Source: Megaustenia siamemsis
Lineage: Eukaryota; Mollusca; Gastropoda; Stylommatophora; Ariophantidae
Length of the DNA: 64,000 bases
Direction: 5' to 3'
Assembly: GCA_032433765.1 (NCBI GenBank)
Contig: JAVIAB010000102.1
Span: 12,043,914 to 12,107,913 of the forward strand
Part shown: positions 19,070 to 29,924 of the stretch, one piece after another
Layout of the letters: every line of letters starts with the position of its first letter
How positions within the stretch are numbered: position 1 is the first letter of the stretch
Translations under genes and position numbers: made by a program
Notes under the pieces: model-generated
Told to the model about the DNA's origin: nothing
Database searches by the model: none
What the model saw: only the letters and a program-made list of their open reading frames with translations

Positions 19070-22000
19070 CCTAGTGTGCTCATTTATACAGGTTGATAGA
19101 TAATTTTGTTATGAAGTGTGCTCATTTATACAGGTTGATTGATAAGGTTGTTGTCTAACATGCTCATTTATACAGGTTGATAAATAAGCTTGTTGTCTAG
19201 AATGCTCATTTATACAGGTTGATTAATAAGGTTGTTGTCTAGAATGCTCATTTATACAGGTTGATTGATAAGTTTGTTGTCTAGAATGCTCATTTACACA
19301 GGTTGATTGATAAGGTTGTTGTCTAGAATGCTCATTTATGCAGGTTGATTGATAAGGTTGTTGTCTAGAATGCTCATTTATACAGGTTGATTAATAAGGT
19401 TGTTGTCTAGAATGCTCATTTATACAGGTTGATTGATAAGCTTGTTGTCTAGAATGCTCATTTATACAGTTTGATTGATAAGGTTGTTGTCTAGAATGCT
19501 CATTTATACAGGTTGATAAGGTTGTCTAACGTGCTCATTTATACACGTTGATTGATAAGCTTGTTGTCTAGAATGCTCATTTATACACGTTGATTGATAA
19601 GCTTGTTGTCTAGAATGCTCATTTATACAGGTTGATTAATAAGGTTGTTGTCTAGAATGCTCATTTATACAGGTTGATTGATAAGGTTGTTGTCTAGAAT
19701 GCTCATTTATACAGTTTGATTGATAAGCTTGTTGTCTAGAAAGCTCATTTATACAGTTTGATTGATAAGGTTGTTGTCTAGATTGCTCATTTATACAGTT
19801 TGATTGATTAGCTTGTTGTCTAGAATGCTCATTTATACAGTTTGATTGATAAGCTTGCTGTCTAGAATGCTCATTTATACAGTTTGATTGATTAGCTAGT
19901 TGTCTAGAATGCTCATTTATACAGGTTGATTGATAAGGTTGTTGTCTAGAATGCTCATTTATACAGTTTGATTGATAAGCTTGTTATCTAGAATGTTCAT
20001 TTATACAGTTTGATTGAAAAGCTTGTTGTCTAGAATGCTCATTTATACAGGTTTATTGATAAGGTTGTCTAACATGCTCATTTATACAGGTAGATTGATA
20101 AGCTTGTTGTCTAGAATGCTCATTTATACAGGTTGATTAATAAGGTTGTTGTCTAGAATGCTCATTTATACAGGTTGATTGATAAGTTTGTTGTCTAGAA
20201 TGCTCATTTACACAGGTTGATTGATAAGGTTGTTGTCTAGAATGCTCATTTATGCAGGTTGATTGATAAGGTTGTTGTCTAGAATGCTCATTTATACAGG
20301 TTGATTAATAAGGTTGTTGTCTAGAATGCTCATTTATACAGGTTGATTGATAAGCTTGTTGTCTAGAATGCTCATTTATACAGTTTGATTGATAAGGTTG
20401 TTGTCTAGAATGCTCATTTATACAGGTTGATAAGGTTGTCTAACGTGCTCATTTATACACGTTGATTGATAAGCTTGTTGTCTAGAATGCTCATTTATAC
20501 ACGTTGATTGATAAGCTTGTTGTCAAGAATGCTCATTTATACAGGTTGATTAATAAGGTTGTTGTCTAGAATGCTCATTTATACAGGTTGATTGATAAGG
20601 TTGTTGTCTAGAATGCTCATTTATACAGTTTGATTGATAAGCTTGTTGTCTAGAAAGCTCATTTATACAGTTTGATTGATAAGGTTGTTGTCTAGATTGC
20701 TCATTTATACAGTTTGATTGATTAGCTTGTTGTCTAGAATGCTCATTTATACAGTTTGATTGATAAGCTTGCTGTCTAGAATGCTCATTTATACAGTTTG
20801 ATTGATTAGCTAGTTGTCTAGAATGCTCATTTATACAGGTTGATTGATAAGGTTGTTGTCTAACATGCTCATTTATACAGTTTGATTGATAAGCTTGTTA
20901 TCTAGAATGTTCATTTATACAGTTTGATTGAAAAGCTTGTTGTCTAGAATGCTCATTTATACAGGTTTATTGATAAGGTTGTCTAACATGCTCATTTATA
21001 CAGGTAGATTGATAAGCTTGTTGTCTAGAATGCTCATTTATACAGGTTGATTAATAAGGTTGTTGTCTAGAATGCTCATTTATACAGGTTGATTGATAAG
21101 TTTGTTGTCTAGAATGCTCATTTACACAGGTTGATTGATAAGGTTGTTGTCTAGAATGCTCATTTATGCAGGTTGATTGATAAGGTTGTTGTCTAGAATG
21201 CTCATTTATACAGGTTGATTGATAAGCTTGTTGTCTAGAATGCTCATTTATACAGGTTGATTGATAATCTTGTTGTCTAGAATGCTCATTTATACAGGTT
21301 GATTGATGAGGTTGTTGTCTAGAATGCTCATTTATACAGGTTGATTGATAAGCTTGTTGTCTAGAATGCTCATTTATACAGTTTGATTGATAAGGTTGTT
21401 GTCTAGAATGCTCATTTATACAGGTTGATAAGGTTGTCTAACGTGCTCATTTATACACGTTGATTGATAAGCTTGTTGTCTAGAATGCTCATTTATACAC
21501 GTTGATTGATAAGCTTGTTGTCTAGAATGCTCATTTATACAGGTTGATTAATAAGGTTGTTGTCTAGAATGCTCATTTATACAGGTTGATTGATAAGGTT
21601 GTTGTCTAGAATGCTCATTTATACAGTTTGATTGATAAGCTTGTTGTCTAGAAAGCTCATTTATACAGTTTGATTGATAAGGTTGTTGTCTAGATTGCTC
21701 ATTTATACAGTTTGATTGATTAGCTTGTTGTCTAGAATGCTCATTTATACAGTTTGATTGATAAGCTTGCTGTCTAGAATGCTCATTTATACAGTTTGAT
21801 TGATTAGCTAGTTGTCTAGAATGCTCATTTATACAGGTTGATTGATAAGGTTGTTGTCTAACATGCTCATTTATACAGTTTGATTGATAAGCTTGTTATC
21901 TAGAATGTTCATTTATACAGTTTGATTGAAAAGCTTGTTGTCTAGAATGCTCATTTATACAGGTTTATTGATAAGGTTGTCTAACATGCTCATTTATACA

Positions 22001-23450
22001 GGTAGATTGATAAGCTTGTTGTCTAGAATGCTCATTTATACAGGTTGATTAATAAGGTTGTTGTCTAGAATGCTCATTTATACAGGTTGATTGATAAGTT
22101 TGTTGTCTAGAATGCTCATTTACACAGGTTGATTGATAAGGTTGTTGTCTAGAATGCTCATTTATGCAGGTTGATTGATAAGGTTGTTGTCTAGAATGCT
22201 CATTTATACAGGTTGATTAATAAGGTTGTTGTCTAGAATGCTCATTTATACAGGTTGATTGATAAGCTTGTTGTCTAGAATGCTCATTTATACAGTTTGA
22301 TTGATAAGGTTGTTGTCTAGAATGCTCATTTATACAGGTTGATAAGGTTGTCTAACGTGCTCATTTATACACGTTGATTGATAAGCTTGTTGTCTAGAAT
22401 GCTCATTTATACACGTTGATTGATAAGCTTGTTGTCTAGAATGCTCATTTATACAGGTTGATTAATAAGGTTGTTGTCTAGAATGCTCATTTATACAGGT
22501 TGATTGATAAGGTTGTTGTCTAGAATGCTCATTTATACAGTTTGATTGATAAGCTTGTTGTCTAGAAAGCTCATTTATACAGTTTGATTGATAAGGTTGT
22601 TGTCTAGATTGCTCATTTATACAGTTTGATTGATTAGCTTGTTGTCTAGAATGCTCATTTATACAGTTTGATTGATAAGCTTGCTGTCTAGAATGCTCAT
22701 TTATACAGTTTGATTGATTAGCTAGTTGTCTAGAATGCTCATTTATACAGGTTGATTGATAAGGTTGTTGTCTAACATGCTCATTTATACAGTTTGATTG
22801 ATAAGCTTGTTATCTAGAATGTTCATTTATACAGTTTGATTGAAAAGCTTGTTGTCTAGAATGCTCATTTATACAGGTTTATTGATAAGGTTGTCTAACA
22901 TGCTCATTTATACAGGTAGATTGATAAGCTTGTTGTCTAGAATGCTCATTTATACAGGTTGATTAATAAGGTTGTTGTCTAGAATGCTCATTTATACAGG
23001 TTGATTGATAAGTTTGTTGTCTAGAATGCTCATTTACACAGGTTGATTGATAAGGTTGTTGTCTAGAATGCTCATTTATGCAGGTTGATTGATAAGGTTG
23101 TTGTCTAGAATGCTCATTTATACAGGTTGATTGATAAGCTTGTTGTCTAGAATGCTCATTTACACAGGTTGATTGATAAGGTTGTCTAGAATGCTCATTT
23201 ATACAGGTTGATTGATAAGTTTGTTGTCTAGAATGCTCATTTATACAGGTTGATTGATAAGGTTGTTGTCTAGAATGCTCATTTATACAGGTTGATTGAT
23301 AAGGTGTTGTCTAGAATGCTCATTTATACAGGTTGATTGATAAGGTTGTTGTCTAGAATGCTCATTTATACAGTTTGATTGATACGGTTGTTGTCTCACA
23401 TGCTCATTTATGCAGGTCAATTGATAAGAGACCTGTCAGTGTGCTTGTTG
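19070..23450 (+). repeat. 42-bp minisatellite with higher-order repeats
   Basis: About 100 units of AATGCTCATTTATACAGGTT followed by GATTGATAAGSTTGTTGTCTAG. Diagnostic variants recur in the same order about every 914 bp (for example AAGCTCATTT at about 19741, 20655, 21652, 22566), with one period longer by two units (about 997 bp). This shows about four copies of a 22-unit higher-order repeat. The array starts 57 bp after the exon 1 splice donor and lies wholly in intron 1. Confidence 0.95.
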
Positions 23451-23572
23451 ATCTATTGATTAATAAAGCTGTTGTATATTGTGGTCATTTGTCCTTTTGT
23501 TCAGTTTGTTTTCAATAAATCTGTTGTTTAGTGTGGTCGTTTGTCCAGATTGTTTTAATAAAGCTGTTGTGT
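23451..23572 (+). repeat. Diverged edge of the 42-bp array
   Basis: Units change to TAGTGTGGTCGTTTGTCCAG followed by ATTGTTTTAATAAAGCTGTTGT, alignable with the 42-bp unit along its length. Edge units are diverged while the centre is homogeneous. More of the same variant lies at 24932-25072 and 25916-26160. Confidence 0.85.
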
Positions 23573-24931
23573 AGTTTTAGACATGAGGGTTGAGATACCA
23601 CGAGAAAGGAGAGGAAGGGAGAAAGCGGGATTGTCCGAGGTGAATGACAAGCAACCGGAAACGATAATAGAATCCATGAAAAAGAGAAAAGTATAGAAAC
23701 ACATCTTGAGGTGCGGGGGTGTAAAAGCGTGAGTTCCGAAATCGTTGACAACCGGAAATCATAATAGAGTCCATGAGAAAGAGAAGAGAAAATATGAAAC
23801 AGACTATCTCGAGATATGCGGGGGTGTATTAGCGTGAGTTCCGAAATAGATGACAAGCAACTGGAAAAGAAAAAATATGAAACAGACTATTTCAAGATTT
23901 GCAGGGGTGTATTAGTCGAGAAACTAAACATGTGGATCAATTTGATTGGAAGAGTTGACAAATATTTAAAGAGGAGACGCAAAGAAACGGAAGGATTTCC
24001 TTGGAGAACATTAGAGATGAGACACGCGTAGTTGTAGAGAAAACGGCCACATGTGTAGTCCGCCATAGGGGCTAACCATAGCCAACATAGTAAGCTGTGA
24101 TGAACTAAGTGTGGACTAAGGATTTTCTAGGAGAACAGCAGAGATAACACACATGTAGATGTAAAGAGTTCTGAACAGTCATAGATGAAACCTTGAGGAT
24201 TAGGTTAGGAGTTTCCAGAGAATTAAAGTCCACGAGACGAATAGAATAAGTATATTAGACTTAGACCTGAGGAGGTCATTCAATGGGGAACAGTCTCTGC
24301 TTAAGTAAGTAGATAAGTAGAGAAGTGTGTAGAAGCCTAAGGCCCAGTGGCGAGTAACATCGCTACTGGACAGCGTGTGAATGACCTTATTACCAACATT
24401 GGTCATGTAATGTCATGTAAACATATTAAACACGCCACCCATGGATTGGGCTGTGAAATAAAGACTATTTGCATAAAAATGTTTTAATTAGGTGTTTCCA
24501 ACAGTTAGCAGATCACGTCTGGCGAAAAAAGACTTGGGAACGTTAAAGGCAAGAAACGAAAAGTCGCGGACACAACACAAGTTGAAGTACAAAACACTAT
24601 ACCCTAACACAGGACACGTTATAACGTGTTGGGGTTTCCCAAGTGAGAGAATCTCGTACTTGACCAAGATCCAGGAGGCCAGTAAGGTCAGGGCCAACGG
24701 GCAAGTGTGTTGCCTGTCATATTGCATGGCCAGAGACCAGAGCAGCTTAGTATAACAGTTGATTCACGAATGATTGAACCAGCTGTAGCCATCCAAAATT
24801 AGCGTACCATCTGTCAGCGGTCTGTGTCGAAGTAACATCAAGAAGTCTTCTTCCCCCTGAAAGAATACTTCCTCCTGATGATAAAGTCCTACTGACGATC
24901 AAATATTATCGTCCTGAAACTTAGTGTGGTC
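23573..24931. mobile_element. Insertion of about 1.36 kb in the array, possibly LTR-like
   Basis: Sequence unrelated to the minisatellite separates two blocks of its diverged units. It begins TTTTAGACATGAGGGTTGAG and has three imperfect tandem units of about 100 bp at 23630-23910 (GTGCGGGGGTGTAAAAGCG, TGAGTTCCGAAAT). It also carries an AATAAAGACTATTTGC polyadenylation-type signal near 24459, followed by GGTGTTTCCAACAG, which recalls an LTR end with a downstream primer-binding region. No gag/pol motifs and no paired LTR were seen, so the class is uncertain. Confidence 0.45.
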
Positions 24932-25072
24932 ATTTGTTCATTTCTCCAGATTTTTTAAATAAAGCTGTTGTATAATGTGGTCGTTTGTCCGGATTGTTTT
25001 AATAAAGCTGTTATATAGTGTGGTCGTTTGTCCAGATTGCTTTAATAAAGCTGTTGTATAGTGTGGTCATTA
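24932..25072 (+). repeat. Diverged 42-bp array units, middle block
   Basis: Three to four units of TAGTGTGGTCGTTTGTCCAG with TTTTAATAAAGCTGTTGTA, interrupted on the right by a LINE-B insertion. Confidence 0.85.
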
Positions 25073-25915
25073 TTTTAAGAACCATAAGGGGCATGCCTGG
25101 AATAACAATCGGAGGTCATAATATAAATAATCTAAGGTATGCTGATGATACATTCTTAATCGCTAAGAGTGAAAATGAGTTACAAGAAATGTTAGACATT
25201 ATAGTCAAAGAAAGCAAAAATAAAGGACTCAGCCTTAGTAGCAAAAAGACAGAAGTAATGGTAACAACAAAGAAAAAGACATCATCTCAGTGCAAAATAA
25301 ATACAAGTGGAACAATATTAAAACAGGTAAATGAATTTAAATATTTGGGAACTTTGTTAACCTCAGACTGAAGATGTACAAAAGAGGTGAGATGCAGAAT
25401 GGCTAAGGCAAAAGCAGCTTTCCAAGAAATGAGGAAGATACTATGCAATCCATTTTTGACAATAGAAACAAGAAAAAGAGTTCTTAAATGTTATGTAGAG
25501 CCAGTCTTAACAAATGGATGTGAATCATGGACAATATGACAACAGACAAGAAAATCACTTGAGTCTGTAGAAATGTGGTTTTACAGAAGAATGTTGAGAA
25601 AACCATGGACAGCTAAGAAGAGTAATGAAGATGTTTTGAGAGAGGTCAAAGCAAAAAGAGAGCTAATTTCCAATACTAGGAAGAAACAACCATCACTTTT
25701 TGGCCATGTAATGAGAAGAGAACAACTGGAATATATTGTAACAACTGGGGAATTTGAGGGACGAAGAGATAGAGGAAAGCAAAGAGAAAAGATACCAGAC
25801 AGCTTAAGAGAATGGCTTGGCAGAAGGTCAACAACATAAATGATAAATAACTGTCAGGATCGAAAGTTGTGGAGAGACATGATCACCTACGCCAGTAGGC
25901 CCGGTACTTGATGAT
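25073..25915 (+). mobile_element. LINE-B insertion in the 42-bp array
   Basis: Plus strand carries reverse transcriptase to C-terminus: NNLRYADDTFLIAKSENELQ (YADD box), SKKTEVMVTTKKK, FKYLGTLLTSD, EMWFYRRMLRKPWTAKKS, LFGHVMRREQLEYIVTTG, ending GGTACTTGATGATAATG. TAGTGTGGTC flanks both sides, but as it is also part of the array unit the target-site duplication is at least that long. In-frame stops at three places. Confidence 0.92.
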
Positions 25916-26160
25916 AATGGTAGTGTGGTCGTTTGTCCAGATTGTTTTAATAAAGCAGTTGTATAGTGTGGTCTCTGGTGTGGTGAACACAAGCAAGATA
26001 ATGTCATGTGTGTACTGTGCTCGTTTGTCCCTATCGACTGTTGTCTATTGTGTGTAATTATCTGAATTGATAATAGTGTCTATTGTGTTCCCTTATCTAT
26101 ATTGTTTTACAATAATAGATGTCTAGTGTGCTGAGTTATACAGATTTATTGACAAGTTCA
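25916..26160 (+). repeat. Diverged 42-bp array units, right edge
   Basis: Decaying units (GTGGTCGTTTGTCCAGATTG, then GTGCTGAGTTATACAGATTT) fade out near 26160, so the ancestral array spanned about 7 kb. Sequence 26161-26479 is unrecognised. Confidence 0.75.
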
Positions 26161-26479
26161 GCGAACTACAACAAAGACGAAAAAGAATTTTGGAAATTAA
26201 AAATGGGAAATAAACAAAAGACGAAGATGAATCCGATGACCCTGCTGACCTCTAGCCTATGACAGAAACATGTGACACGTTTTCGCATTATTGATCGGTA
26301 TTGGTGTTGGGGATTTCCCTTGCTGTTACTATTAATAGTGACAAGCAACTTGGACTTATAGTCCGTTCACAAATTCGTGAACAAATTGTCGTCCAATTTT
26401 CTGGGAAACTATGTGCTGAATTATAGTGAATTTTTGCATGCAGTCTTAGATTTTCACCGACCTTAAGATTTTCTAACAT

Positions 26480-26802
26480 GGAGAACAACTAAAATGACAA
26501 TCATGAAGATACAGAACTTCATTAATGGATGCTTACGCAGAATAAAAAGATGGAAATGACAGGACAAAATTACTAACATAGAATTATGGAAATGTACCAG
26601 TCAAATACTAGTGGTTAAAGAGATATAGTGAAGACGATGGTGTTAGATAGGACGCACACTACAGAAGCCAACTGAGAATATTACACAACAGCATTATTTT
26701 GGAATCCCCAAGGCAAAAGAAGAAGAGAAAGACCAAAATATTCTTGGAGGAGATAAATGGAAGCAGAGATGAAGATGATGGAGAAGTCATGGAATGATCA
26801 TT
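26480..26802 (+). mobile_element. LINE-A, left part (split by SINE-2)
   Basis: Encodes MTIMKIQNFINGCLRRIK-like sequence, ITNIELWKCTSQILV, then the degraded GKRRRERPKYSWRR block, and breaks at TTAAAAGAATGGCA where SINE-2 is inserted. It resumes at 27132. Confidence 0.88.
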
Positions 26803-26814
26803 AAAAGAATGGCA

Positions 26815-27119
26815 CGGGAACTGGTTCGTCTCGAGGCAAGACGCCGGCCTCGAGAAAGAGAGGTTGCAGGTTCAAATCCCGGCTGCACCAGTTGGAATTT
26901 TTATTTATAATTTCTCTCTGCGGTAACCACCCCTGGTCTTAGCAGCGAGGCCCGGCTTGAAACGTCAATTACTCATCGACGGAAAAAAATATGAGTACCT
27001 CCGAAGACGGGGATCCCTGTGCACACAGCTCCCAGGGAAAAACGGATTAACGCGAAAACGAAAAATTCAGTTCCTAGTTTCTAGGGACTTCGTCAGAGGT
27101 AAAAAGCTGGCGAACGCAA
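26815..27119 (+). mobile_element. SINE-2, full insertion with 12-bp target-site duplication
   Basis: The tRNA-derived head contains GGTTCGTCTCGAGGCAAGAC and the B-box-like GGTTCAAATCCCGG; the body contains TTTCTCTCTGCGG, CAATTACTCATCGACGG and CTAGGGACTTCGTCAG, ending GGCGAACGCAAAA. AAAAGAATGGCA flanks it at 26803-26814 and 27120-27131, and joining the flanks restores LINE-A. Other copies: 36744-37045, 40130-40800, 42771-43088, 43785-44085. Confidence 0.95.
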
Positions 27120-27131
27120 AAAAGAATGGCA

Positions 27132-27200
27132 AGAAACAGAACGGCTTGGAAAGTGTTTGTTACCTATGCTCCACAGGGGCTGAAAGGTGGAAGCAGAATA
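27132..27200 (+). mobile_element. LINE-A 3' end, right of the SINE-2 insertion
   Basis: Continues AGAAACAGAACGGCTTGGAA through CTATGCTCCACAGGGGCTGA, the 3' terminus of LINE-A. Confidence 0.88.
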
Positions 27201-27307
27201 GGATTTTCTAACATTTTAAGCTAAAAGTCTGCCTGCACAAATAATTTTTTGTTATATAATTTCAGGAAAATTACAAAAAAATGTGCCATCAATAGTAGAC
27301 TAACAGT

Positions 27308-27553
27308 AAAAAAAATAAATAAAATAAAATAAAAAAGTAAAGTAAAGAGCCCCCGATTACGCCAAGTGGCGTATAGGGAATATGGTGTTAGTGACCATAA
27401 TTTTTACAGACCTTCAGCACATAATTTTTGGGGTGAATTGATCGGTATTGCGCACGTGCTTCTTTACTTTCCCAGAAAAAAAATCCGGTACCAATTTAAG
27501 GTTGGGTGAACCCGGAAGTCGTCGATCAGGATTGAACCCGACCTCTTGTCCTT
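27308..27553 (-). mobile_element. SINE-1 with 12-bp target-site duplication
   Basis: Minus strand contains the GTCAGGTTCAATCC-type B box and the SINE-1 body. TAGACTAACAGT is present at 27296-27307 and 27554-27565. The 5' tRNA-like end is shortened. Confidence 0.9.
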
Positions 27554-27587
27554 TAGACTAACAGTTTAAAAAAAAAAAAAAAAAAGT

Positions 27588-27738
27588 AACCCTATCAAGC
27601 CAAGTGGCGTGTAGGGAATATGGTGTTAGTGACCATAAATTTTACAGACCTTCGGCACATGATTTTTGGGGTAATGTAGTCCTACCTCTTGTCCTTTGTA
27701 GTCCAGTTCACTAACCACTGAGCTGTCGTGGCTCCTAG
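27588..27738 (-). mobile_element. SINE-1 with internal deletion
   Basis: Minus strand begins GGAGCCACGACAGCTCAGTG, then jumps from GGACAAGAGGTAGG directly to the 3' body, lacking about 100 bp of the middle. Not the source of the neighbouring copy, which retains that middle. Confidence 0.85.
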
Positions 27739-27848
27739 GTTAAATACAAACATAAAAATATTCAACTCCAATGTTAAGTCAGACCTATTATTTGGCTGTG
27801 AAACATGGAGAACAACAACAAATCACAAGAATGAAGATACAGACCTTT
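27738..27848 (+). mobile_element. LINE-A fragment between two SINE-1 copies
   Basis: Reads GLNTNIKIFNSNVKSDLLFG and CETWRTTT, the block just after the reverse transcriptase domain. It is bounded at both sides by SINE-1 sequence. Confidence 0.85.
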
Positions 27849-27998
27849 CGGTATTACCCCAGTGCCGCTTTACTTTCCCAGAAAAAAAAAAAATCCGGTA
27901 CCCATTAAAGGATGGTTGAACCGGTTGGGATCGAACCCTACCTCTTTGTCCTTTGTAGTCCAGTCCACTAACCACTGAGCTATCGCGGCTCCCTAGTA
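27848..27998 (-). mobile_element. SINE-1, 5' half
   Basis: Minus strand gives AGGGAGCCGCGATAGCTCAG, GGTAGGGTTCGATCCCAACC and the GGGTACCGGATTTTT body up to TACTGGGGTAATACCG; the distal 3' half is missing. Confidence 0.88.
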
Positions 27999-28154
27999 AA
28001 TCACGTTAATTTTGTACTTTGCGAATCATATAAAGACGCCTATGAAAAAAAAAACAAAACGTCATTTGCGAGATACACCGTAATTACATCAGTGATGAAA
28101 CGGTGCAGATTGGTTCACATAAAAGTAGAGTTTTCGTCCATGCGAGTAAGCTTT

Positions 28155-28340
28155 ACATTGAAAGTCTTCTTCTTCTTTCCTCCCTCATTTGCCTTTCAGC
28201 GTCGAGGAGAGGTATAATTTGCGGTCTTTTGCTTTTCTATTCGCTTCTGTTGCTGTTATGTTTCCTAGTGCGTCTAATATTCCATCGATCCATCTTTTTT
28301 TGTGGTCGACCCTTGGGTCTGGTATTCTCACGTTTGCTGC
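28155..28340 (-). mobile_element. LINE-H 3' part, left of a LINE-B fragment
   Basis: Minus-strand frames match 9030-9240: degraded RTPDPRVDHKKRWIDGILD-type sequence and the LDAERQMREER end. Confidence 0.7.
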
Positions 28341-28436
28341 GAAACAAGAAAAAGAGTTCTTAAATGTTATGTAGAGCCACTGTTAACATATGGATGTGAA
28401 TCATGGACAAGAGGACAACAGACAAGAAAATCACTG
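28341..28436 (+). mobile_element. LINE-B internal fragment inside LINE-H
   Basis: Encodes RKRVLKCYVEPLLTYGCESW and RGQQTRKSL only. It separates two LINE-H segments that are contiguous in the copy at 9030-9400. No 3' tail, so it is not a simple retroposition product. Confidence 0.8.
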
Positions 28437-28439
28437 TTT

Positions 28440-28755
28440 TACCATTACTTCTGTCTTTGTGTTGTGTTGTGTTTTGATCACTCTGCCTTGTCACGTGGCA
28501 AACAATTTTATCTGCTGTTTCTTTATATATTTTACGACGGGGACTATTCTTAGCTTTTTTCTCAGTTCTTCATTTCTGATCTTATCTCTCAGACTGTTTC
28601 TTGTCATTCGTCTTTAACATTTTCATCTCAGAAAAGGTTATTTTTCTTTTTGTTCTTGCATCTAAGGTCCAGGTCTGGCATTGGTAGCACAACGTTGGGA
28701 TGAAGATTGGTGTGCAGATTGGTTCACGTAAAACTGAAGTTTTTGTCCATGCTAT
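28440..28755 (-). mobile_element. LINE-H, right of the LINE-B fragment
   Basis: Minus strand encodes AWTKTSVLREPICTPIFIPT, LCYQCQTWTLDARTKRKI and EMKMLKTNDKKQSER. The 45 bp at 28709-28755 recur, diverged, at 28106-28150. Confidence 0.75.
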
Positions 28756-28924
28756 TAACTCTTTCCGTACGTTTCGCCGCACAGTGCGTCACTTTTGAGT
28801 TTGATTAGTGTGAACCGTTATCAAGGCATACTCTTTCTTACATGTCTTGTGTCATCTTGGTATTGGTTAAATCTAACTCTCTGTTCAATTATCCAAAATT
28901 TAGTATATAATATTTTATATGTTC

Positions 28925-29310
28925 ATCATCATCATGTGCCTTCTCCGCAACGAAGGTTGGATACCATGGATCACCATTCTACTCTGTTTCTTGCTTTGAT
29001 GGTGGAGGCTGACATAGATGACTTGTCCATCTTTTGATGTTACTCGTCCATGTTAGTCTTGGTCTGCCTCTGCCTCTTTTACCTTGTATTTTTCCTTCGA
29101 ATATTACTTTTAGTATGCTGTTGTGTCTTTTAACATGCCCCAAAAATTTAATTTGTCTTGTCTTGATTGTATTTAGTAGTTCTCTTTTTATTTTCAGCTG
29201 TTTTAAAACTTCATCGTTTGTTATCTTTTGTTTCCATCCAATTCTACCTATTCTTCTATAAATCCACATTTCAAAGGCTTCAATTTCTGTTCTGTTTTCT
29301 TGTCTAATTT
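28925..29310 (-). mobile_element. LINE-D 3' part
   Basis: Minus strand: EAFEMWIYRRIGRIGWKQK, NDEVLKQLKIKRELLNT, KFLGHVKRHNSILKVIFEG, GKRGRGRPRLTWTSN, and an end in AAGGCACATGATGATGAT. The best-preserved LINE-D C-terminus in the window. Confidence 0.92.
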
Positions 29311-29599
29311 TCTAATGTTTTATATGTTAAATAAATATAAATATGTAGATTGATTCTTATAAGCATGAACAATTTTGTCTCTGAAATCACCTCTGTTGTG
29401 TTGATAAAAAGCTTCCGTACTGAAAGAGTTAGTCGTCTATACACTGAAAGTGATGTGCCTTAATTGAATGGAAGAGCTGAATGGTCTGTACAACTTAGAA
29501 TTACTTTGTCCCGGTAGACACATTCATTTGTTACATATCTTATATGATAAAAATCTTACAGGAAATAAGTTTAAAGTGGAAATGATCAACAGTGCACAT
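29311..29599. other. Unassigned AT-rich sequence
   Basis: No feature recognised between LINE-D and the RNase H fragment. Confidence 0.4.
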
Positions 29600-29890
29600 G
29601 CCACGTTTAAATTAATTCTCTCATAAGGGTTCAGAGCTATGATTTCTGTTCCTGGACATGCGGAAGTACGGGGAAATGAAAGAGCGGACAGGTTGGCTAG
29701 CTGCGCTGTCGTTGAGGACGGGCAACCAATGGATCAGATTAAATGTCCTTGCGTTCAGATCAGCCCCTGACATGAAAACAAGACACGTTAGTGTGCACAT
29801 TGGGGCTGCTCTGACTAATTAGGCTAGAAATCTTGTGAGGAAGAAGATGGCGGTTGATAACGAACGCCTCAGTGAACAGCTTCAGTATAA
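29600..29890 (+). mobile_element. RNase H fragment of a LINE
   Basis: SVPGHAEVRGNERADRLAS is the C-terminal block of an RNase H domain (conserved H, then N-E-R-A-D with the catalytic Asp), as in I- and jockey-group LINEs that carry RNase H. A frameshifted continuation gives RKKMAVDNERLSEQL. A related fragment is at 51725-52095. Confidence 0.75.
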
Positions 29891-29924
29891 CAAGCCACGT
29901 GGTTGTTATTTTAGTAACAATATT

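Noticed and set aside
19070..23450. CRISPR-like regular repeats
   Set aside because: Units are head-to-tail with no unique spacers, in an intron of an animal gene; this is a minisatellite.
28106..28755. 45-bp direct repeats as LTRs or target duplications around LINE-H
   Set aside because: They are too long and diverged for a target duplication, and the right copy is LINE-H coding sequence itself.
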